A stretch of 64,000 nt of DNA. Origin: CAXXHQ01 sp963665265. Its GTDB lineage: Bacteria > Planctomycetota > Planctomycetia > Pirellulales > Thermoguttaceae. Shown here one piece after another: positions 33,775-42,168 of this stretch; positions within the stretch are counted from its first letter, which is position 1, and each line of letters starts with the position of its first letter. The DNA lies in assembly GCA_963665265.2 (NCBI GenBank), contig OY762224.2, positions 3,596,001 to 3,660,000 on the forward strand. Reading direction: 5' to 3'. Both the position numbers and the translations under genes were made by a program. The notes beneath the pieces are model-generated. The model worked only from the letters and a program-made list of their open reading frames with translations, had not been told where the DNA came from and made no database searches.

Positions 33775-35421
33775 ATGAAACTCCGCATCCTGCTCGGCGT
33801 GATCGCCTTCGCCCTCCTCTTCGCTTCTTCGCGGTGCGACGCCGCCATAAAAAATATCATCTATTGCATCGGCGACGGAATGGGGCCCGATCAAGTCCGC
33901 GCCGGCCACGACTTCCTCGGACAAAATCTTTCCTTCGAGTCCTTTGCAAACCAAGGGTATCTCACTACCCTCACCGCCGCAGGATATCCCGTCATCCCCG
34001 ACTCCGCCGCCAACGGCACTGCCTTAGCCACGGGCGTGACGGTCGACGTCGGCGTCGTCAGCACAGCCATTCCCGGTGATGGCTCCGAATTGCCTACGCT
34101 CTTGGAGTATTACAAAAGCATCGGCAAAAGCACTGGCCTCGTCACCACCAGTTACATGACCGACGCCACTCCGGCCGCCTTCGGTGCTCATTCATCCACG
34201 CGAACCGACGCCGCCCAAATCGCCGACGATTATCTCACCCAAAGCAAACCGAACGTTCTACTCGGAGGAGGAGGAAACGGCATGACCGTCGAAGCTGCCG
34301 CTGCCGCAGGATACTCCGTCGTGACCGACGCCTCCGAACTCCTCGCCGTCAACGCCGCGACGACGAACTACTTGTCCGGCCAATTCGGCTCCGGGCAAAT
34401 GGCCTACGAATACGACGGCGTCGGCTCCCAACCGCACCTCACCCATATGACCTCGATTGCGCTAAACGTGCTAAGCGCCAATTCCAACGGATTCTTTCTT
34501 ATGCTTGAAGGGGGCAATATCGACCACGCCAATCACGCCAACGACATGACGCGCATGGTCCGCGAGGTGAAAGAGTTCTCCGACTCAGTGCAAGCGGCCC
34601 TCAATTGGGCCGCCGGACGCGACGACACGCTCATCATCGTCACCGCCGACCACGAAAGCGGCGGACTAACCGCCGTCTCGAACAACGGCGCCAACAACGA
34701 TCCAGGCGGACTCTGGAAAACGACCGGCCATTCCCTCGAAGACGTTCCCGTCTACGCATGGGGAAAAGGCGCCGGCGCCGTCTCCGGTTTCATGAAAAAT
34801 ACTGATTTATTCAACGTGGCCAAGGGCGTCGCCGCTCCTCGACCGCAACTCATCGCCGAAACCAGCTTCCTCGAAGCGACCGAAGGCGCCGCATCCTATC
34901 AGTCCGCCACTGGAAAAGAATTGGGCTTCACTTCCGTCTCGAACGACCTAGGCTCCGGCTTGCACCTCGCCGAAGTGTTCGATTCGATCGAATCGCCGAC
35001 CCGATTCCGCGTCAGCAATAAATCGGCCGTCGTCGCCTTCGATTCGGTCGATATCTCGAAGCGCTCCGCCGTTACGGTCAGCGTTCAAATCTCGGTCCAA
35101 GACGTCTTCACCGATAATGATTATTTCCGCGCCACCCTAACCGACGGCGTGAATAGCATTGACCTCGTCCGCATCGAAGGCGATTCGTTGAATGCGCTAA
35201 CCGACAATACCTGGTACGCCTACTCCGCCGCCGTTCCCGTCGGTTGGACGAACGTGCAATTGATTATCTCCGCCTCCGACGGATCCGACTCCGACTCAAT
35301 CGCTATCGATTTCGACCGCATTCAAATCTCAGGCTTCGTCGTCCCCGAACCGGCAATGGCGATCTCGCTCATCGCGTCAGGACTTTTCCTCGCCCTCCGC
35401 GTCTATAAGTCTAGAACCTGA
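33775..35421 (+). CDS. Exported alkaline phosphatase with PEP-CTERM tail
   Basis: A 548-residue enzyme releasing phosphate from esters. I start at the ATG after AAAAAAGGCG; residues 1-23 form the signal peptide (LLGVIAFALLFASSRCDA). PhoA-type motifs: IGDGMGPDQV (Asp34 metal ligand), nucleophile Ser77 in PDSAANGTALATG, SYMTDATPAAFGAHSSTR, MLEGGNIDHANHAND, VTADHESGG and TGHSLEDVP. After about residue 360 comes a beta-sandwich domain, then VVPEPAMAISLIASGLFLAL with a basic end, a PEP-CTERM sorting signal for surface or matrix retention. Phosphate scavenging at the cell surface is inferred. Confidence 0.93.
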   Translation: MKLRILLGVIAFALLFASSRCDAAIKNIIYCIGDGMGPDQVRAGHDFLGQNLSFESFANQGYLTTLTAAGYPVIPDSAANGTALATGVTVDVGVVSTAIPGDGSELPTLLEYYKSIGKSTGLVTTSYMTDATPAAFGAHSSTRTDAAQIADDYLTQSKPNVLLGGGGNGMTVEAAAAAGYSVVTDASELLAVNAATTNYLSGQFGSGQMAYEYDGVGSQPHLTHMTSIALNVLSANSNGFFLMLEGGNIDHANHANDMTRMVREVKEFSDSVQAALNWAAGRDDTLIIVTADHESGGLTAVSNNGANNDPGGLWKTTGHSLEDVPVYAWGKGAGAVSGFMKNTDLFNVAKGVAAPRPQLIAETSFLEATEGAASYQSATGKELGFTSVSNDLGSGLHLAEVFDSIESPTRFRVSNKSAVVAFDSVDISKRSAVTVSVQISVQDVFTDNDYFRATLTDGVNSIDLVRIEGDSLNALTDNTWYAYSAAVPVGWTNVQLIISASDGSDSDSIAIDFDRIQISGFVVPEPAMAISLIASGLFLALRVYKSRT

Positions 35422-35621
35422 GTAGGGCGGTCCGCGAACGCCAAGATTTCGCTTGCGTCGATCCGCTCACGGCGCACTGAAAAAAACTCGCCGCGCCCGG
35501 CGCGCTTTAGGTCACTGTCTAGAGCGAATCAACGATCATTGTCGCGATTTTGGGCGCCACTGGCTGCTTGTAAGCCAGTGCGTATTTAAGAACACAACGC
35601 GACATGGATACTAGAAACGCT

Positions 35622-36119
35622 CTAAACGCCGCCTACCCAATCAATTTCCCGGCCCGCCGCTCGAACTCTTCCGGCAAGCGCCCCCGCATGATGCTGAATG
35701 TGACGTATGTTTACGATTTGGTGATCCAACTTGGACATCTTATACCAAGGAAAACCGCTCTCCTCGGCATCCAAATCGAGTCGCGCAACGCACTCGTCAA
35801 CCATTCCGTCGCATACCCGCCAATATTCTAGGGTCTGCTCCTTCGAGTACGCGTCGCCGATCTCCGGCTCCCGAAAAGGAGGATAAGGCAGCTTGCCTAA
35901 ACATTCATGCTCGGCGCGATGCCGTTCCCAAGGCCGAAAACCCTCAACGTTCGGTTGAAGATACAAGTGCGTAAAAAAAAGCGTGTGATACGCAACCCGC
36001 CAAAATGCGACAGGGCAGGAGCCCTTCTCCCACAAATCGTCAGGGCACCGCTCAACCGCCTGCTTGAGCATCGCTAAAGATGCGTGATATTGCCCTTTTA
36101 ACGCCGTTTGCACGTTCAT
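35622..36119 (-). CDS. DinB-like metal-binding four-helix protein
   Basis: A 165-residue protein with the DinB superfamily layout: ALKGQYHASLAMLKQAVERC at the N-terminus, first His in RVAYHTLFFTHLYL, and a C-terminal helix with HIQHHAGALAGRVR carrying the usual His pair. The fold binds a divalent metal. Members include bacillithiol/mycothiol-linked transferases and uncharacterised damage-inducible proteins. It lies 3 bases downstream of the cation transporter gene, so the two are co-transcribed, perhaps linking it to metal stress. Confidence 0.78.
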   Translation of the reverse strand: MNVQTALKGQYHASLAMLKQAVERCPDDLWEKGSCPVAFWRVAYHTLFFTHLYLQPNVEGFRPWERHRAEHECLGKLPYPPFREPEIGDAYSKEQTLEYWRVCDGMVDECVARLDLDAEESGFPWYKMSKLDHQIVNIRHIQHHAGALAGRVRAAGREIDWVGGV

Positions 36120-36122
36120 CAG

Positions 36123-37118
36123 TTATAGCTCCTCATCTTTTTTCCGAACTTCTATCGTCGTATGCACGACTCCTAACTCTTGGGGAATTCGCGCGGCGAA
36201 AAAACTCGACTCGCGAAATGTAGCCGATCGAATCACCGCTTCGGCGGCAAAAATTCCCGGCCCAATCGACCAAACGTGGAGGTCCTCGACGACATTGTCG
36301 CCGTTTTCCTCCAACGCGGTTCGAATCTCTGCCTGCTTCGCCTCCGGAATCCGCATGTCGAGCAACACATGCGAGGACGAACGCAACAAGCCCAACGCCC
36401 AATGTACGACCAACGCCGCGCCGACCAGCCCCATAAAAGGATCCAACCAATTCTGTCCCCAGTATTTTCCCGCCAAAAGCGCGACGATCGCAAGGATCGA
36501 GGTCATCGCATCCGCCAAAACATGTATATATGCCGAGAACAAATTCAAATCCGTGTGCCGACCATGCTCTTCGTCGTGCAAGTCTTCATGATACGCCGAA
36601 TGCCCTGGCTCTCCGTGATCATGCGTTCCATGCCCGACATCGTCCTCTTCATGCGAATGTCCATGCCCGCCAAGAACGACGAGACACGCCAAATTGACCA
36701 CGAGCCCAATGACGACGACGAAAATCGCCTGATTGAAACTGATAGTCACCGGCGAAACGAGCCTAGCGACGCTCTCCCATGCCATCAGCAGCGTAAAGCA
36801 AACGAGCATGACCGCGCTGGCGAACGCGGCCAGAGAATTTACTTTGCCCGTCCCAAAGTTGAACCGCGAATCCGCGGCATGCCGACGCGTATAGAAATAA
36901 GCGTACGCCGAAATCGCCAATGCCGACGCATGACTAGCCATATGCAATCCATCGGCCAATAACGCCATCGAACCGAACGCCATCCCCGCGACGATTTCCG
37001 CAAGCATCGTCACCGCGGTAATGACGATCACAATCAACATCCGCCGCTCACCCGCCCGTCGATCGTCCTGTCCGAAAACATGATCATGCGTTAAAGATTC
37101 AGTCTGCTCCTCGTGCAT
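36123..37118 (-). CDS. Cation diffusion facilitator (DmeF/CzcD-like metal efflux)
   Basis: A 331-residue inner-membrane proton/metal antiporter with six helices. The N-terminus HDHVFGQ is typical of the DmeF subgroup (Co/Ni). Metal-site motifs on helices 2 and 5 are ALLADGLHMASHASAL and VLADAMTSILA. Between helices 4 and 5 lies a long His/Asp/Glu-rich loop (GHGHSHEEDDVGHGTHDHG), which loads or senses metal. The cytoplasmic C-terminal domain contains VEDLHVWSIGPG. Substrate inferred as Co, Ni or Zn. First gene of a two-gene operon. Confidence 0.92.
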   Translation of the reverse strand: MHEEQTESLTHDHVFGQDDRRAGERRMLIVIVITAVTMLAEIVAGMAFGSMALLADGLHMASHASALAISAYAYFYTRRHAADSRFNFGTGKVNSLAAFASAVMLVCFTLLMAWESVARLVSPVTISFNQAIFVVVIGLVVNLACLVVLGGHGHSHEEDDVGHGTHDHGEPGHSAYHEDLHDEEHGRHTDLNLFSAYIHVLADAMTSILAIVALLAGKYWGQNWLDPFMGLVGAALVVHWALGLLRSSSHVLLDMRIPEAKQAEIRTALEENGDNVVEDLHVWSIGPGIFAAEAVIRSATFRESSFFAARIPQELGVVHTTIEVRKKDEEL

Positions 37119-37240
37119 CGTCGGCTCATTTTGCTAAAAACAGGGGGGAAATATTTCGAGCATAGCCGACTGCCGGCAAATTTCAACCTGTTCTATGCTC
37201 TCCCCCACGCCTCTCCGCCCCTATTTACGAAAAAATCGAT

Positions 37241-39100
37241 TTATCGTCGTCCATTTTTTCGCGCGCAAAAACACCTTCCGACTCCGCTTCTTAGACGGCC
37301 GCCGAATAGGCGTTTTTTCTCGCACAAGGGGGCATCCTCGCAACTCGCCTGTCGCTCTTTATCCTTCAGCGCCAACATCTCCGCCGCCTCCCTTGCCATG
37401 TCGCGAACCAGTTTATCCTCATCATGCAGCGCCGCGTGCACGTCGTTTAACGCCTCCGTATTTCCGACCGCCCCGAGCATCTCAATCGAAAGCGATCTTT
37501 CCAAGAAATTTCCGCGATGAACGGACTCTCGCAATTCTTCAAATGCATTTCGATCTCCAAGAGCGGCCAACGCCCCGCATACGGAACGGCGAATATTTTC
37601 GCATTTTGAAGCATACGCTTGACGCAAAGCCGGCTCCGCCTCGTATAGCTTTCGCTCGCAAATCGTTCGGCACAACGCTGAAGCGAACAACTCCTCGTTT
37701 CCCCAAGCCTCTCTGTCATGCGTATGATCTTTCAATGAGGCGACTCGTTTCATCAATATGCCGGTAGCCTCCTGATCACCCCGTCTAACCAATTCTTCGA
37801 GCGCATCGTAGTAAATGAAAGCGTCATCGGACTTTATTCCTTGACGCAGAATGTCATCGATATCGTTCGGACGAAGTCGAACAAGTCCGCGCAACGCTAA
37901 AACGCGACACAACGAATCGCCTTCGTAAAACGCTTTTCGCAGCAATGAGGTCGCTTTAGCGTCGCCTCGATCCGCCAGAGATTCTACCGCTAAATGCCGA
38001 ACCTCCGCGTCGTCGCTCTGCAAAAGTTCTGGCCGATCTAAAACGTATTCAGCCTGCTCGCGTACAACAAGCGCTTTGACCGCGTATTCCCGAACGTCCT
38101 CATGACGACTCCTCTCAAGACGCCGCCAAGTATTTAGTAGATATCCTGAATCCGGCGTTTTTTTATATTCCATTAAGCCGCCGTCCATCGCCGCGATCGC
38201 CTTCAGAAAATCGCCCCGAGTCGTCAATGATGAATTATCAAATTGCTCTTCGATCAATGCTACGGCGTGAACTCCTAACAGAACGATCAAAGCCCTAGCG
38301 GCCGCAACCTGGGCTTCGTTATACGCAAAAGGACCGGTCAACGCGTGCCCAAAACTATCCCATAGGGTATTGCATTTCGGAACCTTTCGATCTCCTAGCA
38401 TCTTCTTTAATTCAGGAATCGCTTCAGTCGCCTGCAATGCACCGCACATCTCCGTCGCAGCAATCTTCCCTGAATTGCCGTCACTCCGTAATTTCTGAAG
38501 CGTCTCTTCAACCGCAATTCCGCGAATTCTTCCGCGAAGGGCTTCGTCCAACTTTATGCGATCCCCGGTCGATACGTCAAAACATTGCATTTCGCCCCAA
38601 CACGTCACAAAAGCGAATTTTGAATCTCCGTCAAATAAAGAAAACCATCCCGGCTCGCTCCACCAAATCGAAGATACCGAGTGACCACATGCAAGTATTC
38701 GCTCTTCAGTCAGCAAATCGCCAAGCGAATAACTGCGTATAACTTCGCCCTTCGCTCCCAAAAAGACTAAAACTTGTCCGTACCCAAGCCTACTATAAAC
38801 GTCTCGGAATACCACATGCCGTCCATCGTCGGAAACAAATGCTTCATGCGGCGGATATGACTCATCGACGTAGCCTCGCGTCCACAAAGTCTTCTGCGTT
38901 CCGTCGGAGAATACTTTAGCCAAGGAAATCTTATTTTCCTTAGGCCAACTGACTTTCAAAACGAATTGCCGATTATCTGACCAATGCTCCGGAGAAGGGC
39001 TCCCCCAAAAATCAGCGTAACAGAATTGCCCGAATAAAAGAGACGACGCCCAAACCACCGCAATCAGAATCGCTCGCCCTCCGCCCCGGTGCGTCTGCAT
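37241..39100 (-). CDS. Exported HEAT-repeat protein
   Basis: A 619-residue protein with a signal peptide (GRAILIAVVWASSLLFGQFC). Residues 30-200 form a beta-propeller-like domain (DDGRHVVFRDVYSRLGYGQV). Residues 200-580 are tandem HEAT/PBS-type helical repeats, for example DAEVRHLAVESLADRGDAKA, SLCRVLALRGLVRL and NIRRSVCGALAALGDRNAFE. The C-terminal 40 residues are basic and Cys-containing. Such proteins serve as binding scaffolds; the partner is unknown. Not evidently part of an operon. Confidence 0.8.
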   Translation of the reverse strand: MQTHRGGGRAILIAVVWASSLLFGQFCYADFWGSPSPEHWSDNRQFVLKVSWPKENKISLAKVFSDGTQKTLWTRGYVDESYPPHEAFVSDDGRHVVFRDVYSRLGYGQVLVFLGAKGEVIRSYSLGDLLTEERILACGHSVSSIWWSEPGWFSLFDGDSKFAFVTCWGEMQCFDVSTGDRIKLDEALRGRIRGIAVEETLQKLRSDGNSGKIAATEMCGALQATEAIPELKKMLGDRKVPKCNTLWDSFGHALTGPFAYNEAQVAAARALIVLLGVHAVALIEEQFDNSSLTTRGDFLKAIAAMDGGLMEYKKTPDSGYLLNTWRRLERSRHEDVREYAVKALVVREQAEYVLDRPELLQSDDAEVRHLAVESLADRGDAKATSLLRKAFYEGDSLCRVLALRGLVRLRPNDIDDILRQGIKSDDAFIYYDALEELVRRGDQEATGILMKRVASLKDHTHDREAWGNEELFASALCRTICERKLYEAEPALRQAYASKCENIRRSVCGALAALGDRNAFEELRESVHRGNFLERSLSIEMLGAVGNTEALNDVHAALHDEDKLVRDMAREAAEMLALKDKERQASCEDAPLCEKKRLFGGRLRSGVGRCFCARKNGRR

Positions 39101-39177
39101 TTCAAAAACCTTTCAAATTTCACGTCGTATCGAACAACGCACGAGACTTACCAATTCCGTCCCTCATCCGTCATCCG

Positions 39178-40383
39178 TCATCCCTCACTCCGCGTCTCCG
39201 CCCTTCGGATCGCCGCGAAAAATCGCTCGCGTTGAACGTCGAGGCCGAGCGCGACCGTCTCATTCGCATTCAACTCGACGGCGAAACCCGGTCCTTTCGG
39301 CGGAAGCGTCAGCGCTTCGACGGAACCGCCGAAATGATTCGCAATGAAAAACGCAGCCAGCAAATCCGTATCCAATCTCGTCGGCCAATCGGAAAACGGC
39401 GCCGGCATCGCCGCAGGGCAGGGGGACTCGTCAATCCACCCCATCGCCTCCGAGACAATCCGTAACGAAACTTTTTCTTGAGAAAGCTCCTCGCCGTAAA
39501 TCGAAACCGTTCGATTGTCGCCCCCCATCGCCGCGATGCGATTCGCCAAAATCGCAATCAACTTCGCCAACATTCTTTTATTGGCGTAACACCGAAGGTC
39601 CGACGGCACGCGAACTTCCTTGATTTTCGCTTTCGTCTCTCCCACGCCGTCCCTCGCCTCTCCGGCGACGCACTCCGCAATCTCCGATAACGACTCCATC
39701 GATTCCGCAGCGTCCTCCGCGCAACGCAAATGTTGATGAAATCTTCGCACTGAATCGTAGGCGAGTTGAAATAAATCGAAAACGCTTCGACTCGTAAAAT
39801 TCCGCTCTTCCGAACGCATTCGTCTCGATATGTCCGCCTGCTCGACGAAATTCGCCAACGCGAAAACCGTGTTTCGCAGTTTCTCCGCCGCCGTCGCCGC
39901 CAGCGAAGTCATCCCCAGCAACCGATCCCCCTTCACCGTCTCTAGAAGCGCGGTCGTCGTCTCGACCAATAGCCGGTCCCGCTCTAAGCGAACGACAAAA
40001 TAGTCCATCGCCCTGCGCAAAAGCGCTTGAAAATTCCCCATATCCCAAGGCTTCGTCACGTAGGCGAACGCGCCGCCGACGTTCACCGCGTTGACCGCGC
40101 TTTCCAAGTCCGAATATGCCGTCGTCAATATTCGCACGATCTGAGGGTAATTCGTATGCGCCTTTTGCATCAAACTCAAACCGGTCTCCCCCGGCATCCG
40201 CTGATCCGCCACGAGAACCCCGATCTCATCGGGAGACTCCTGCAATACCTTCCACGCCTCGGCCGCCGAGTGCGCCGTAATCACGGGGAAATCGCCTTGA
40301 TAGGCCAGCTTGAAATACTTCAACGCTTGCAACTCGTCGTCCGCATACAGAATCTTATATTTCTTATTCCCGTCGTCTGTCAC
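39178..40383 (-). CDS. Response regulator with degenerate kinase-like C-terminal domain
   Basis: A 401-residue protein starting at GTG preceded by GGGAGCGAG; the open frame extends 32 codons further without support. The receiver domain has YADDE acidic residues, phospho-acceptor Asp in VLVADQRMPGE, LTTAY and Lys in VTKPWD. Residues 140-400 resemble a histidine-kinase dimerisation/ATPase region that has lost its motifs: no H box, only the final IANHFGGSVEAL and GPGFAVELN of an ATPase tail. It likely acts by phospho-dependent interaction rather than DNA binding. Upstream kinase genes are decayed. Confidence 0.8.
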   Translation of the reverse strand: MTDDGNKKYKILYADDELQALKYFKLAYQGDFPVITAHSAAEAWKVLQESPDEIGVLVADQRMPGETGLSLMQKAHTNYPQIVRILTTAYSDLESAVNAVNVGGAFAYVTKPWDMGNFQALLRRAMDYFVVRLERDRLLVETTTALLETVKGDRLLGMTSLAATAAEKLRNTVFALANFVEQADISRRMRSEERNFTSRSVFDLFQLAYDSVRRFHQHLRCAEDAAESMESLSEIAECVAGEARDGVGETKAKIKEVRVPSDLRCYANKRMLAKLIAILANRIAAMGGDNRTVSIYGEELSQEKVSLRIVSEAMGWIDESPCPAAMPAPFSDWPTRLDTDLLAAFFIANHFGGSVEALTLPPKGPGFAVELNANETVALGLDVQRERFFAAIRRAETRSEG

Positions 40384-40580
40384 GACTCGCTCCCTCTTTA
40401 TGAAATTCCTGGTCGCTTGCGAACTATTGCATCGTCGAAGTTTTCTCACGCTCGGCTTTCTTTGCCTCCAAACGCGCAACGAAAAGAATCAATAACGTCC
40501 CAGACCTCGATCAACTCCAACGGCCAGGTGAACTGGAGCTAGCGCCAACGTCGGCTGACTAACCTCCAATTCTCGCCTCG

Positions 40581-40856
40581 TCACATTAAAGCCATTAACG
40601 AGTAACTCAGCGGCTTATGAATCCCGTGCAAGAGTCCCGCCGTTAGCCCGCCCAATGCGTTCGTTTTCTCGCTTTGCGCTAACTGGGCCACTGCCTTTTC
40701 ATGTATTTCCAACGGCTCTTTAAGGCCCCAATTGCTCCTCCGCAAACGTTGCTGCAATCTCCTATTTTCCAACAGTTTATCAACTCGGGGCAAAACCTCA
40801 ACGGCGCCGCAAAGCTTAGTCGGAAAATCGCCCGCCCGAGCCGTCGGAATGACTAT
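40581..40856 (-). pseudogene. Remnant of a hybrid receiver-histidine kinase
   Basis: A minus-strand open stretch begins like a receiver-domain end (AGDFPTKLCGAVEVLPRVD). It continues with a linker helix (LLENRRLQQRLRRSN) and a kinase dimerisation helix (AQLAQSEKTNALGGLTAGLL), where the H box reads HGIHKPL instead of HEINNPL. A TGA follows soon after SLMALM, so no ATPase domain remains. It lies just upstream of the intact response regulator, on the same strand. Confidence 0.65.
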
Positions 40857-40990
40857 ATTTTAAAAACCTACTCGTCGTCACTTACCAGAACTCATGCCGC
40901 CCCAACGACTTCCGACCGCAGATCCGCCCCCGCTTCCCAAAGAACCGCCCCATCCTCCTCCGTCGTGTCGGCAAAACGATTTCTTCCGTC

Positions 40991-41110
40991 TCAGCCGCCG
41001 CCAGGCCCTTCTTTCAATCTCGGCAACGTCGCCATAAACCTACAGCCGCCATTCGGATTATTCGACTCCGCAATCTCAACGCTATGCAAGGCGGAACATC
41101 CCCCGTGAAA
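40991..41110 (-). pseudogene. Remnant of a histidine-kinase ATPase tail
   Basis: A minus-strand open stretch ends in SVEIAESNNPNGGCRFMATL, then PRLKEGPGGG and stop. This is the end of a HATPase domain (Val-Glu...Gly-Gly-x-x-Phe...Leu-Pro). The rest of the kinase is not found upstream. Together with the next remnant it shows a collapsed two-component cluster. The surrounding 40794-41411 holds no intact gene. Confidence 0.5.
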
Positions 41111-41411
41111 GACGTAAACCGCCCCCAAGCGCTGCGATAGTCTACACATCTACCGTATAAGAACAATCTGAGCGTTAGCTTGTCATTTTATGATCGGAGC
41201 ATCTCGGACGGTCCCCTTCGTCGCATATTCCGCGTCACGTCAATGCCGTTGTGGAAAGCAGTAACTTCCGCACCGCGATGAAAGCAATCTCCCAATTCCG
41301 CTAAAATTTCTATATAATCCACTAATCGCAACTCGTCTATTCCCGAACTTTTTCGGCTTTGCAAGTTCGCTTCACCGGAACGCCGACGTACCCATTTCCC
41401 CCAATAAAACC

Positions 41412-41948
41412 ATGAAAAAACGCGCATTTCCGCTCCCCAAAGTCCATACGCTGCTCGAATCAGGGCCGGTCGTCTTGCTCTCGACCTCTTTGAAAGGCAA
41501 GCCGAACGTCATGCCAATGTCCTGGCACTCGATGATCGAGTTCACGCCGCCGCTCGTCGGATGCGTCGTCAGCGATCTGAACTTCTCATTCGCAACACTC
41601 AAGAAAACCAAAGAATGCGTCCTCAGCATCCCCACCGTCGAGATTGCCGAAAAAGTCGTCGCCTGCGGCAATTCCTCCGGCAGAACCATTGACAAGTTTT
41701 CTCAATTCAACCTGACTCCGAAGCCAGCTTCACTTGTCGCCGCTCCGCTCATCGACGAATGCTACGCCAATTTTGAATGCAAACTCTACGACTCGAAACT
41801 CGTCTCTAAATACGGATTTTTCGTATTCGAGGTCGTCAAAGCCTGGATCGACCCCAAGACCAAAAACCCGCACACGATCCACCACCTCGGAGAGGGCCAA
41901 TTCATGGTCCGCGACAAGACGATCAAAATCGCCTCGAAGAAAAAGTGA
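41412..41948 (+). CDS. Flavin reductase-like FMN-binding protein
   Basis: A 178-residue split-barrel flavoprotein of the flavin reductase family, which reduces or binds FMN using NAD(P)H. Visible pattern: GPVVLLSTSLKGKPNVMPMS near the N-terminus, a flavin-site region TPPLVGCVVSD and a conserved LSIPTVEIAEKVVACGNSSG. The C-terminal half has APLIDECYANFECKLYDSKL and VFEVVKAWIDPK. Monocistronic. Substrate and electron partner unknown. Confidence 0.85.
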   Translation: MKKRAFPLPKVHTLLESGPVVLLSTSLKGKPNVMPMSWHSMIEFTPPLVGCVVSDLNFSFATLKKTKECVLSIPTVEIAEKVVACGNSSGRTIDKFSQFNLTPKPASLVAAPLIDECYANFECKLYDSKLVSKYGFFVFEVVKAWIDPKTKNPHTIHHLGEGQFMVRDKTIKIASKKK

Positions 41949-42168
41949 TGTGATCCTGCATCGCCGGCAATTCTTATTTAAGCCTTGACGGAACAAATTC
42001 GTCCGCTAATTATTTTTTCGCATGCGCAAAGACATATGTAATTACTGGCTGATTCCGAGTATATTTGGGTTGTTCGTCAAGCGACCGCGCAGCCGAACAT
42101 CGTCGGCTGTTTCCAACGCCTCTCCCTAAACCGTTTCCGCAACTCCGCAACATCGGAAGGTGACAAAC

